DNA from: Macrococcus carouselicus
GTDB taxonomy: Bacteria; Bacillota; Bacilli; Staphylococcales; Staphylococcaceae
DNA length: 64,000 nucleotides
Reading direction: 5' to 3'
NCBI RefSeq assembly: GCF_004359515.1
Contig: NZ_SCWD01000005.1
Coordinates: 1-64,000 of the forward strand
Part shown: in pieces, positions 17,926 to 26,257 of the stretch
Layout: each line of letters starts with the position of its first letter
Numbering within the stretch: the first letter of the stretch is position 1
Translations under genes and position numbers: made by a program
The notes under the pieces: generated by a model
What the model was told of the DNA's origin: nothing
The model's input: only the letters and a program-made list of their open reading frames with translations
The model's database searches: none

Positions 17926-19407
17926 TTATTTGAGATTTTGTGTCGCCGGGCCTTCCAGCACGCAGCCTTCTCTATCAAATCTGGAGCCATGACAAGGACA
18001 GTCCCAGGTTTTTTCTGCATCGTTGAACTTAACGACACAGCCCATATGCGTACAGAACGGGCTGACATGGTGTTCTTGACCGTCTGTATCTTTATAGACG
18101 GCCTGCAGTTTGCCATCTACGTTGAAGATGCCACCTTCTTCAGCCTTCAGTTTCGAGGTATCAGTGCCGTAATCTGTCATTGCCAGCGCTTCTCCTTTAA
18201 CAGCGTCTTTAATCTGTTTGCCGACTGCTTTCACCTGGTTACCCACTGTATTGATACGTTCCGGTCTGAATAACTCTTCATAACGGTTTTCTTTCCGGAG
18301 AATCAGGTCAGTCAGAAGCTGAGCAGCTGTTGCCGAAGTCGCCATACCGAATTTATTGAAACCAGTGACGATATAGACATTTGGATCTTTTTTATCGTAC
18401 TGACCGATCAACGGCATACGGTCCACTGTCATCATATCCTGAGCTGACCATCGATCCGTCACATTGCCCTTGAAAAACTCAGATGCAGACGCACTGAGTT
18501 TCTCATATGCCGATTCCATATTGCAAGTGGCACCGGTGATATGGTTCTCACCGCCGACCAATACGCCGACACCGTTCTCTGTATGATAATGTCTGAGTGA
18601 ACGTTTAGGCGCATCCACTGTCTGGAACATACCGTGCGGGATATTCACACCGTCAGCCGCAACGATATATGAACGTTCAATCTCAACTTGAGAAATGATA
18701 TTATTCCTCGCATTGGCAATTGGGAAATGCGTCGCAACAATGATTTTCTGGAAATCAATCGTGTGACCCTTGTCAGTAGTGGCCTGAACTTTGCCGATCT
18801 CTTCGACAAGCGTTTCCTCATAGAACTTGACGCCGACTTCTTTACACGCTTCAACCATACCGGCAAGGAATTTGACCGGATGAAACTGTGCCTGGTCGGG
18901 CATTTCAAGACCAAGTGTCGTCTTGAACGGCAGCCCCATATCGCCTTCATGCAGCTCAGAACGGATGCCAAGTTTCTCATAAGTGTCATATTCCTTACGA
19001 ATCGCTTTTTCACTACGCCCATCTGTCAGCTGTGTACTTGATAACCGTTCAAAGTCACAGTCGATTTGATACTTGGTAACCAGTTCATCAATCGCATCAA
19101 TGCCGTCTATCTGAGAATCGTAGAATAATCGCGCTTTTTCCTGCCCCTGCTTCTTGTAGAGTTCCTGATACAGCAGATGGTGCTGTGCAGTAATTTTCGC
19201 CGTCGTATTCGCCGTTGTCTCCTGTACCAGTTTACGTCCTTCAACAAGCGTCACATCACGCCCCGCTTCTGCGAGACGATACGCTGTCATAATACCAGCG
19301 ATACCCCCGCCGACAATGAGAATCTCTGTACGGATGTTCTGTTCCATGGCCGGGAATTCATTAATAGCAGCTGACTTCGTCCAGTATGAAATATTTTCTT
19401 TCTTCAT
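17926..19407 (-). CDS. FAD-dependent oxidoreductase with C-terminal Rieske [2Fe-2S] domain
   Basis: A 493-residue fusion. The N-terminal DAO-type FAD domain has ILIVGGGIAGIMTAYRLAEAG; the FAD-contact GFNKFGMATSATAAQLL comes near residue 360. The last 100 residues form a Rieske domain with CTHMGC and CPCHGSRFD, giving the 2-Cys/2-His ligands of a [2Fe-2S] cluster. This architecture (YhfW-type) is common in Bacillales; the electron donor and substrate are not known. The ATG at 19407 lies 9-10 bases from GAGGGGG; an extension upstream lacks a binding site. Confidence 0.9.
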   Translation of the reverse strand: MKKENISYWTKSAAINEFPAMEQNIRTEILIVGGGIAGIMTAYRLAEAGRDVTLVEGRKLVQETTANTTAKITAQHHLLYQELYKKQGQEKARLFYDSQIDGIDAIDELVTKYQIDCDFERLSSTQLTDGRSEKAIRKEYDTYEKLGIRSELHEGDMGLPFKTTLGLEMPDQAQFHPVKFLAGMVEACKEVGVKFYEETLVEEIGKVQATTDKGHTIDFQKIIVATHFPIANARNNIISQVEIERSYIVAADGVNIPHGMFQTVDAPKRSLRHYHTENGVGVLVGGENHITGATCNMESAYEKLSASASEFFKGNVTDRWSAQDMMTVDRMPLIGQYDKKDPNVYIVTGFNKFGMATSATAAQLLTDLILRKENRYEELFRPERINTVGNQVKAVGKQIKDAVKGEALAMTDYGTDTSKLKAEEGGIFNVDGKLQAVYKDTDGQEHHVSPFCTHMGCVVKFNDAEKTWDCPCHGSRFDREGCVLEGPATQNLK

Positions 19408-19483
19408 GTCAAGTTCCCCCTCAGTATTTTCCAATCGTTACATTTACCTTTATCGTATACCCTTTTTATTATGAAACCATCAT

Positions 19484-19695
19484 CTAAATGCCATTATTTT
19501 GAGTCATAACACGCAACCAGATATAAAGATAAAGAAGAAGAGGGGCACTGAGCAGAACTGTATAAATCATATCAACTGTCAGGTGACCATTCGGCAGGCC
19601 CTGACCGATAAGGGCAAGAAAGACAGCATAAATGAAATAAAGGACAGGAAAAAACATAAGAAACAGACTCCAGAGAAATCCAAATAGTCTTTCAT
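19484..19695 (-). pseudogene. Small two-helix membrane protein gene with a 1-base deletion
   Basis: An ideal start (GGAGG, 7 bases, ATG at 19693-19695) leads into MKDYLDFSG and a stop after 38 codons. Shifting by one base after ATGAAA gives MKRLFGFLWSLF, then FFPVLYFIYAVFLALIGQGLP and TVLLSAPLLLYLYIWLRVMTQNNGI with a stop at 19484: a coherent two-helix membrane protein of about 70 residues. The simplest reading is loss of one A from an AAAA run. Alternatively translation starts at an internal ATG (FLMFFPVLY) preceded by GGAG. It occupies most of the 363-base gap after the Rieske gene. Confidence 0.55.
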
Positions 19696-19797
19696 ATCTC
19701 TACCTCCATATGTTAATAACTAACATAAGATATTTTTGAATAGATGGTTTTAAAATCCTGTTCTTTTCACCTTTTCATCATATCACTTTCACTCACT

Positions 19798-20628
19798 TCA
19801 TTTCTCTTTACCCCCTCCGTATGGAATAACGTCCTGACCAAATTCCTTAGTGATATATTCTTTCATATCCTGAGATTGCAACACTTTGATAAGGTCCTGA
19901 AACTTCTTGTCATTCTTATGCCCTTCCTGCACCGCGAGGATATTGGCGAATGGCGATGATTCATCTTCCAGGGCAATCGCATCTTTATGAGGGATGATGC
20001 CATTATCAATCGCATAGTTCGAATTCATGATGACAGCAGCACCTTCACCGTTCTTATACGTTTTCGGCAGAAATTCAGCGCTCTGCTTGTTATTGAACTT
20101 CAGGTTTTTCTTGTTTTCGACGATGTCCCTGAACTTTGCATCCTCAATCTTCACACCGTCTTTCAGCTTGATTACACCTTCATTGACGAAGAATGACAGG
20201 AAGCGACCTTCCTCTGCCGGATTGCTTGAGACGAAGATTTCAGCACCATCAGGAATTTCATCTAATTTCTTATACTTCTTGCTGTAGACTCCCATCGGTG
20301 TAGTGAATACCTTACCGACTTCTTCTATCTTGTAGTGATGGGTCTTCTTTTCAGCATTCAAGTACGGGATATGCTGGAATAAGTTTGCATCCACATCCCC
20401 TTCGTCGAGCAGTTTATTCGGTACTTTATAATCATTGACGATCTTCACCTCAACGTCATAACCCTTCTTTTTCATTTCCTCGGCCGCATGCTTCACAACC
20501 TCACCATGCGGTGTCGGTGAAGCAGCGACGACTATCTTACTCGCCTCTTCCTTCGCACCCGATGACCCGCAGCCTGCCAGTGACGCTGATAATAACACCG
20601 CTCCAAGTAACACTAAACTTTTTTTCAT
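19798..20628 (-). CDS. metQ: Methionine ABC transporter substrate-binding lipoprotein
   Basis: A 276-residue NlpA/MetQ family lipoprotein. The signal peptide ends in lipobox LAGC (Cys20) followed by a Ser/Gly spacer; the mature part has IVVAASPTPHGEVVKHAAEEMKKKGYDVEVKIV, EGDVDANLFQHIPYLNA and VIMNSNYAIDNGI, all typical of methionine-binding MetQ. It is anchored outside the membrane and hands methionine to a MetN-MetP complex. Here no metN or metP is next to it: the neighbours are the frameshifted small gene and an unrelated membrane-anchored protein. A SAM-I riboswitch lies upstream, so its expression should rise when S-adenosylmethionine is scarce. Confidence 0.93.
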   Translation of the reverse strand: MKKSLVLLGAVLLSASLAGCGSSGAKEEASKIVVAASPTPHGEVVKHAAEEMKKKGYDVEVKIVNDYKVPNKLLDEGDVDANLFQHIPYLNAEKKTHHYKIEEVGKVFTTPMGVYSKKYKKLDEIPDGAEIFVSSNPAEEGRFLSFFVNEGVIKLKDGVKIEDAKFRDIVENKKNLKFNNKQSAEFLPKTYKNGEGAAVIMNSNYAIDNGIIPHKDAIALEDESSPFANILAVQEGHKNDKKFQDLIKVLQSQDMKEYITKEFGQDVIPYGGGKEK

Positions 20629-20676
20629 CTACAATTCCTCCTCAAAATTAGCTTTAACAACAAAAAAACTTCCTCC

Positions 20677-20808
20677 ATAAAAACAGAGAAAGTTTCAGGC
20701 TTTCTCTCATCTCCTAAAGCTGTCGCTTTATGTGAATTAGCACCATGTCAAACTGACTGGTTGCCGGGCTTCATCGGGCACATCCCTCCGCCACTCTTGA
20801 TAAGAGTT
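20677..20808 (-). promoter_or_regulatory. SAM-I (S-box) riboswitch with intrinsic terminator, controlling metQ
   Basis: On the minus strand the leader reads CTCTTATCAAGAGTGG, then GGAGGGATGTGCCC, GATGAAGCCCGGCAACC and a helix around GTGCTAATTC, matching the conserved S-box core. It is followed by an AGAGAAAG/CTTTCTCT terminator hairpin and a run of T (20679-20707), ending about 50 bases before the metQ start. Binding of SAM is expected to favour termination. Confidence 0.95.
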
Positions 20809-20878
20809 CATTATTAAATTTGTTCTAATCATAGCAGTGAGAAATCTGGGTGTCAATATCAGAAGGGTAGTAAAATAA

Positions 20879-21811
20879 TTATTTTTCTGTAATATTCAAT
20901 GATACGCCTTTGTAACGGACTCGTTCTTCTTTAGCATGATTAAACTGAATGATGAATTGATGGCCAGCTATTTCATCGGTAAATTGCACATCGATGTCTT
21001 CGTCGTCCCCTTCCTCAAAAGAGTAACGATGATATTTACCTGCTGTATACTTCTTATGGTATTGAAACACGGGCACAATCATCCATTCAGCAAAATGATG
21101 GTAGGACTTTGCATAAACATAATAAACTGACTGACCCCTCTTAATTTCCCCTATTTTATTACCGACAGGTTTTATAGCTTCAAGCGCTTCATGGCGTGTC
21201 TGATAGGCTTTCATCGGTTCATTGTAACCCTCATAATAGTTGGCATGATCAAGCCAGTGACCGGAGACATCTATTTTGACGACACCTTTTCTGCGCTGGT
21301 CATGCAACCAGAATCCTTCTCTATTATCGTTTATAGTGATGATGTCCTCAGGGTTATCACCATTATCTAATGTACCGGTCTGGTATTGAAGAAGACCGGC
21401 CGGTGTATGTTCCTGCCATGATTGATTTTTATATTTGCCATTCTCGCTTAACAGCACAATCGTCGGATCAGCCATCGCCACTCCAGTCTGACCGGATTGA
21501 TCTACGGTCAGGTAATACGTCTTGATATAATACCGCTGACCTTGGGCCACTTCTTCCTGTTTTATGATAAAGTACCGTCCATCCGGCAATTTATAGCGTC
21601 TATTCCCCAGCGTACCGATGTAAGGGAACTGTCCTTTCATCTCAGCTGCCATTTCTGCTTCTTCATATGACGGATAGGTCTTTTCAATTGTACTTCTTTC
21701 TTCATCCGTTAGATCTTTTATTGTCGATTCAGCAATAAAGTGATAGATTTTCATTGAAGTCAGCAGAATAAGTAAAGCAACGAGGAACGTTATGAATAGC
21801 TTTCTTGTCAT
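20879..21811 (-). CDS. Membrane-anchored hypothetical protein (310 aa)
   Basis: Not recognised. One N-terminal membrane segment (residues 5-22, FITFLVALLILLTSMKIYHF) anchors a roughly 280-residue extracytoplasmic region rich in Tyr, Gly and charged residues (KLPDGRYFIIKQEEV, YIKTYYLTVDQSG, GFWLHDQRRKGVVKIDVSG). No lipobox or LPXTG motif. No repeat or known catalytic motif seen. Single gene, upstream of the metQ riboswitch on the same strand. Confidence 0.72.
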   Translation of the reverse strand: MTRKLFITFLVALLILLTSMKIYHFIAESTIKDLTDEERSTIEKTYPSYEEAEMAAEMKGQFPYIGTLGNRRYKLPDGRYFIIKQEEVAQGQRYYIKTYYLTVDQSGQTGVAMADPTIVLLSENGKYKNQSWQEHTPAGLLQYQTGTLDNGDNPEDIITINDNREGFWLHDQRRKGVVKIDVSGHWLDHANYYEGYNEPMKAYQTRHEALEAIKPVGNKIGEIKRGQSVYYVYAKSYHHFAEWMIVPVFQYHKKYTAGKYHRYSFEEGDDEDIDVQFTDEIAGHQFIIQFNHAKEERVRYKGVSLNITEK

Positions 21812-21929
21812 TCTATCATCTCCTTATATAAGGACAGAATAACATGGAAATTAATAGAAATGTTGAAACCAAGCAAGTTTTAAGGAAACTTTAAGATAAG
21901 GTCTGTTATGATACATAGGAGGTGAAGTT

Positions 21930-22823
21930 ATGTCTGAACAACAAAAGGGTATTCTCTATGCGGCCGGGAGTTACGTGATCTGGGGTGTGCTTCCGCTCTA
22001 CTGGAAGTTCATCGATGATATCAATCCATACGAAATTCTGGCCCACCGTATTATCTGGTCACTTGTCTTTATGATCTTACTTGTTATCTTCCTACGCAAA
22101 ACGAATGAACTTATCGTTCAGACGAAACGGTTATTCAGTGAACCGAAGCAGGCGATCAGTCTGTTTGTCGCGGCACTTGTCATCACCGTGAACTGGGGAC
22201 TCTTTATCTGGGCTGTCTCAGAAGGACATATCATGCAGGCGAGTCTCGGCTACTATATCAATCCGCTGATGAGCATTCTGCTCGGTCTGTTTTTTATGAA
22301 GGAACGCTTCACTAAAGTCGAATGGACTGCCATCGCACTTGCTGCTGCCGGTGTCTTCTTTATGACGATATCACTCGGCGTCTTTCCTTATATCTCAGTG
22401 ATGCTCGCCACGTCATTCGCCATCTACGGACTGTTGAAGAAAAATGTCCGTATCGATGCCATCTATACGATTTTACTTGAATGTCTCTTCACATTACCGT
22501 TCGCACTGATCGGTCTTGTCTATCTGAAAAGTATGGATATGAGCAACTACGGTATGAACCAGGATAGTTTCCTGCTGCTGTTCTCCGGTGCACTGACTGC
22601 CATACCACTCATCCTGTTCACAGCAGGTGCAAGACGTATCCCGCTATCACTCATCGGATTTCTGCAGTACATCGGACCGACGCTCATGCTGATCCAGAGC
22701 GTCTTCTTATTCCACGAGAAGTTCACAACGACACACCTCGTGACATTCGGTCTCATCTGGACCGGCCTCATTCTCTACAGCGTCTCTAAAATCATGGCAT
22801 ACCGCAAGCATCGATTTCTTTAA
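21930..22823 (+). CDS. rarD: EamA family transporter RarD
   Basis: A 297-residue protein with ten membrane segments of the drug/metabolite transporter superfamily. The start GILYAAGSYVIWGVLPLYWKFIDDINPYEILAHRI and the motif WAVSEGHIMQASLGYYINPLMSILLG match RarD, which in proteobacteria is linked to chloramphenicol sensitivity; actual substrate here is not known. RBS AGGAGGTGAAGTT lies just upstream of the ATG. Divergent from the 20879 gene. Confidence 0.92.
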   Translation: MSEQQKGILYAAGSYVIWGVLPLYWKFIDDINPYEILAHRIIWSLVFMILLVIFLRKTNELIVQTKRLFSEPKQAISLFVAALVITVNWGLFIWAVSEGHIMQASLGYYINPLMSILLGLFFMKERFTKVEWTAIALAAAGVFFMTISLGVFPYISVMLATSFAIYGLLKKNVRIDAIYTILLECLFTLPFALIGLVYLKSMDMSNYGMNQDSFLLLFSGALTAIPLILFTAGARRIPLSLIGFLQYIGPTLMLIQSVFLFHEKFTTTHLVTFGLIWTGLILYSVSKIMAYRKHRFL

Positions 22824-22827
22824 AGCA

Positions 22828-22870
22828 TAAGAGAGACCTGTCTCTCAGAAGATAGACAGGTCTCTCTTAC
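22828..22870. terminator. Bidirectional terminator, 16-bp perfect stem
   Basis: TAAGAGAGACCTGTCT (22828-22843) pairs without mismatch with AGACAGGTCTCTCTTA (22854-22869), between rarD and the convergent small acidic gene. Confidence 0.85.
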
Positions 22871-22872
22871 TA

Positions 22873-23064
22873 TTATTTCTCATCTTCGGACGTATCGTCG
22901 TGGCCGGCGCCTGCTTCCATTGAATCGTCGCCTGCTTCTGCGTCAGAACCATCTGCCTGACTATCAAGCAAGTCTTTGCCTTTTTGGATATATTCATCCT
23001 TATTTTCAGTTAGGTGATCCTGACCTTGTTGTTTTAAATCATCAAATTTGTCGTTTAAACTCAT
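22873..23064 (-). CDS. Small acidic hydrophilic protein (63 aa)
   Basis: Not recognised. A 63-residue protein starting MSLNDKFDDLKQQGQDHLTE and ending in an Asp/Glu/Gly/Ser-rich acidic tail; likely helical at the N terminus and disordered after residue 40. The start at 23064 is 9 bases from AAGGAG; an in-frame ATG at 23073 lies inside that site. It follows a second small charged gene after 35 bases. CsbD-like or antitoxin-type stress proteins have similar composition, but no motif proves this. Confidence 0.6.
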   Translation of the reverse strand: MSLNDKFDDLKQQGQDHLTENKDEYIQKGKDLLDSQADGSDAEAGDDSMEAGAGHDDTSEDEK

Positions 23065-23099
23065 CTTTAACATCTCCTTAGAACGGTTTTAGATTAGAA

Positions 23100-23231
23100 T
23101 CAGATAAAATTCTTTTTCTCATTTTCAGTGTTCTGCTGTTCTTCACGTTCAGCCGCTGCGTCCTGTTCAAAACGTTTCTCAGTGCGTTGTTCTTTCACTT
23201 CTTCTGCATTCATATCTTTTTCTTCAGCCAT
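23100..23231 (-). CDS. Small highly charged protein (43 aa)
   Basis: Not recognised. Forty-three residues, MAEEKDMNAEEVKEQ... ending KKNFI, about half Glu/Lys/Arg/Gln and predicted to be one long helix. GGAGG lies 5 bases upstream of the ATG, an excellent binding site. It is immediately upstream of the 63-residue acidic gene and probably co-transcribed with it. Confidence 0.6.
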   Translation of the reverse strand: MAEEKDMNAEEVKEQRTEKRFEQDAAAEREEQQNTENEKKNFI

Positions 23232-23463
23232 GATAGCCTCCTGCAACAATGTGATAGTAATATTTTACCCCTCAAGACATCTATTAAACGTCTTCCTTAT
23301 TAGGACTGACAGGACACTTGAACTGAGTCGGCAGTTCGGAACGGCTGCATGTCGTGTTTACTAAAGTCTAGTCTTGCCCTTTACCACCGTCTACGCGGGA
23401 AATACTCTTAATAAAACTTTAATCAGTAGACCGCTGCATTCTTCATCGCTGAAATCATACCGT

Positions 23464-23555
23464 TCACTTTACAGGTTGAGATTTCTCTTCGTTGCAACCG
23501 GTCAGCAGTAAAGATATCAATATGACTGTTATCCTTATTTTATCTGACCATTCCT
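23464..23555 (-). pseudogene. Remnant of a lipoprotein signal peptide
   Basis: On the minus strand one frame reads KIRITVILISLLLTGCNEEKSQ and stops after PVK. This is a textbook lipoprotein signal with lipobox LLTGC, but no ATG/TTG with a binding site opens it and it stops 9 residues after the cysteine. It looks like what is left of a lipoprotein gene. The rest of the 23232-23704 gap shows no convincing gene; it should hold the promoter of the oppA-type gene. Confidence 0.35.
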
Positions 23556-23710
23556 TATTACTAACATGGCATACATGAAATAGATGAAGAAATTGTTCTA
23601 CTAATATTTTATGAATAAAAATTCAACAAGCTATTGTATTTATTCTATCTTCAGTTATAATAAGTTTAATATTCTGAAAATTCAATCAGACTTAATATGG
23701 GGGTATGGAT

Positions 23711-25363
23711 ATGAAGAAAAAATACGCATTACTGGCATCATTGATGGCTGTCTCAGGGTTCACTGCTGCCTGTTCAAGTGGCGGCGATAACAACGACAAA
23801 GATTCAAAGGCGACTGCCGACAGCAAAGAATCCAAGCAGGCGCTGAAGCTGATGTCTATCTCTGATATCCCGACGCTTGATACGTCACTTGCGACCGATA
23901 TGGTGGCGTTCAATGTCATGAACCAGACGATGGAAGGTCTGTATGTACTGGATGATAAGGATAAAGCAGCACCCGGTGTGGCATTAGGGGAGCCCGAGAA
24001 ATCGAAAGATGGTAAGACCTGGACCATCAAATTGAATGATAAGGCGAAATGGTCGAACGGCGATCCTGTCACTGCTGATGATTTCGTCTACTCATGGCGT
24101 CGTACACTTGATCCTGCGACAGGTGCTGAGTATGCATACATCATGTATGATGTGAAGAACGCAGAGGATGTGAACTTAGGCAAGAAGAAGCCTGAAGAAC
24201 TAGGCGTCAAAGCAATCGACGACCATACCCTGCAGATTGAACTGAATACCAATGTCCCTTATTTCCAGGAGCTCCTCGCATTCGGCACCTTCTATCCTCA
24301 GAACCAGAAGTTCGTTGAAAAGCAAGGTAAGAACTACGGAGTCACGGCTGAGTCCACGCTCTACAACGGACCGTTCTTCATCTCTGAATGGAATGTGGAG
24401 AAAAACTATATCCTTGAGCCGAACGAGCAGTACTGGGATAAAGATAAAGTCAAACTGAAGAAAATCGATTATCAGGTCATCAAGGACCAGCAGACAGGAG
24501 TCAATCTCTATACAACCGGCTCACTTGACGTGGCGCAGCTCGCTGCTGAACAGGTCAGCAAGTATAAAAATCAGAAAGACTTCGATGCTCAGCTCGAGGC
24601 ACGTACTTACTTCATCCGTTTCAACCAGGACAAAGTACCTGATTTAAAGAACAAGAATCTGCGTCTGGCATTATCAAAGGCATTCGATAAAGAGAACTAC
24701 GTGAAGAACTTACTGAACAATGGTTCTAAAGCAACCAATGTCCTGACACCGACTGAATTTGTATTGGGTCCAGATGGCAAAGACTATGTCGACGGCGTCA
24801 AGTCACCTTTAAACTACGACCAAGCAGAAGCAAAGAAATACTACGAGCAGGCTAAGAAAGAGCTCGGCAAAGATAAATTCAACTTCGAGTACTTGACATA
24901 TGATCAGGATACAGCAAAAAAAGATGCGGAGTACATCAAAGAACAGATTGAAACCAACTTACCGGGCGTCACACTGACTATCAAACAGCAGCCGTTCAAA
25001 CAGAAACTGAAACTTGAATCTGAACAGAACTATGAACTCGCATTCGGCCGCTGGGGCGCTGATTATCCGGACCCGATGACCTATGTGGACATGTTCCTGA
25101 CAGACGGTGCGAACAATGAGACCGGCTGGAGTAATAAAGATTTCGACCAGAAAGTCAAAGATGCCAAAGGCCCGCTCCTGGATAATCCGGAGAAACGCTG
25201 GACGACACTTCAGGAAGCAGAAACAATCTTACTTGAAGATGCAGCAATCGCACCTGTCTACCAGAGCGGTATGGCACGCCTTGTGAATCCTAAGTTAAAA
25301 GGCATGGTTCTTCACAAATTCGCAGGTGATACTTCGCTGAAAGAAGCCTATATGGAAGAATAA
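23711..25363 (+). CDS. Oligopeptide ABC transporter substrate-binding lipoprotein (OppA family)
   Basis: A 550-residue lipoprotein of the SBP_bac_5 family. Signal peptide KKKYALLASLMAVSGFTAAC with the lipid-bearing cysteine at residue 20, then a Ser/Gly/Asp spacer. Family landmarks: MEGLYVLDDKDKAAPGVA, WSNGDPVTADDFVYSWRRTLDP (the OppA/DppA signature), and the C-terminal FGRWGADYPDPMTYVDMFLTDG. It captures peptides outside the membrane. No oppBCDF genes adjoin it, so it is an orphan receptor. The ATG at 23711 is favoured because the upstream ATG at 23705 abuts the GGGGG site. Confidence 0.93.
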   Translation: MKKKYALLASLMAVSGFTAACSSGGDNNDKDSKATADSKESKQALKLMSISDIPTLDTSLATDMVAFNVMNQTMEGLYVLDDKDKAAPGVALGEPEKSKDGKTWTIKLNDKAKWSNGDPVTADDFVYSWRRTLDPATGAEYAYIMYDVKNAEDVNLGKKKPEELGVKAIDDHTLQIELNTNVPYFQELLAFGTFYPQNQKFVEKQGKNYGVTAESTLYNGPFFISEWNVEKNYILEPNEQYWDKDKVKLKKIDYQVIKDQQTGVNLYTTGSLDVAQLAAEQVSKYKNQKDFDAQLEARTYFIRFNQDKVPDLKNKNLRLALSKAFDKENYVKNLLNNGSKATNVLTPTEFVLGPDGKDYVDGVKSPLNYDQAEAKKYYEQAKKELGKDKFNFEYLTYDQDTAKKDAEYIKEQIETNLPGVTLTIKQQPFKQKLKLESEQNYELAFGRWGADYPDPMTYVDMFLTDGANNETGWSNKDFDQKVKDAKGPLLDNPEKRWTTLQEAETILLEDAAIAPVYQSGMARLVNPKLKGMVLHKFAGDTSLKEAYMEE

Positions 25364-25365
25364 TA

Positions 25366-25404
25366 AAACGAGTATGGATTTCCTATCCATACTCGCTTTT
25401 TTAA
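25366..25404 (+). terminator. Terminator of the oppA-type gene
   Basis: CGAGTATGGAT / ATCCATACTCG perfect 11-bp stem followed by CTTTTTT, right after the stop codon. Confidence 0.92.
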
Positions 25405-25647
25405 TTCACACCTGCATGCCTATCTTAAAAACTTCGGATACTGCCCCTCTTCTTCAGACGTGCCTTCTGGAGTTTGACCGGCAGAATATATTTCATGACG
25501 GATCGCCCTCCTGTCAGCTATCTGTTAGAATGCTGATGCTAAATAACAGTTTTTTAAATTTCTTTAAGTTTAACAGGAAATTTCATGATATGAGAACACG
25601 GGTGACAAATGAAAAAATGAAAAAACTGCAGCTGCAGTCTGATTGAT

Positions 25648-25890
25648 TTAATTAGGTGATTTCTTATCAAGCGGCTGACCGAATTTGGTTCTGGCTGCCT
25701 TGAATGTTTTACCTAGCTTAAGACATCATCTGTTCGCTTTGAGCTGTTTGACTACTATCTCATTCGTCAGATTCGGGACTGTGTACTTACCGTATATCGC
25801 AGAATCCTGGTTACCACCAGCTGATGCTTCGTGATTCATCATAAAAGGTGATAGTCATAGAGCCGTTGCAAGTGCAGCAGTGATGAACAA
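25648..25890 (-). pseudogene. Decayed gene for a small secreted protein
   Basis: Minus-strand fragments spell LFITAALATAL (signal-peptide core, then a frame change), MMNHEASAGGNQ with an AxA cleavage site, YGKYTVPNLTNEIVVKQLKANR, an in-frame TGA, then CLKLGKTFKAARTKFGQPLDK and a stop at 25648. The order PNL...KQLK...KLG.T matches the intact secreted protein at 40135-40680 (MPNLYSTTIAKQLK...VKLGNTKK). So this is a truncated paralogue with at least one frameshift and one stop codon. It lies in the 658-base gap after the oppA-type gene. Confidence 0.55.
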
Positions 25891-25931
25891 GAGGATGTCT
25901 TATATAACTGAATTATAAAACATCCTTTTCA
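25888..25931. terminator. Possible terminator-like hairpin
   Basis: AGGATGTCTTATA and TATAAAACATCCT form an imperfect stem followed by TTTT on the plus strand. No intact gene uses it; it may be left from lost sequence. Confidence 0.35.
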
Positions 25932-26021
25932 GCATTCCCATCATAAGTTCATTATTTCACAAATTAGTTATATTCTCCCGTAATATTGCTAAAAAGCTGT
26001 CACTTTTTGATATTCATCTCA

Positions 26022-26246
26022 TTATGCTTTCTGCACGGTAATCGTCCAGGAAGCATCGTCCAGCTGCTCATAGTTCGTCACCGGATAATTCTGTTGTGCC
26101 GCCCAGTTCGGGATCGCTTCTGTCGCCTGCGTACAGTCAAAGTCAATCTTCAGCTCGTCGCCTGCAGCCAGCTCCTCCATCTTCTTCTGTGCTTCAATCA
26201 ACGGGAAAGGACAAACCATACCTACTGTACCTAATTCATATAACAT
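26022..26246 (-). CDS. tsuB: TusA/YeeD family sulfurtransferase-like protein
   Basis: A 74-residue TusA-fold protein with the active-site motif VCPFPLIEAQKKM (Cys12 in CPxP). The partner gene 11 bases upstream encodes the YeeE/TsuA transporter. In Escherichia coli TsuB (YeeD) is needed for thiosulfate uptake by TsuA, receiving or processing the sulfur inside the cell; the same role is inferred here from the pairing and the motif. Confidence 0.9.
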   Translation of the reverse strand: MLYELGTVGMVCPFPLIEAQKKMEELAAGDELKIDFDCTQATEAIPNWAAQQNYPVTNYEQLDDASWTITVQKA

Positions 26247-26257
26247 CTAATCTCTCC

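Noticed and set aside
25374..25646. Plus-strand reading frame of 90 codons after the oppA-type gene
   Set aside because: It starts inside the terminator hairpin, has no ribosome-binding site and no recognisable composition; the minus strand of the adjacent segment carries a better explained pseudogene.
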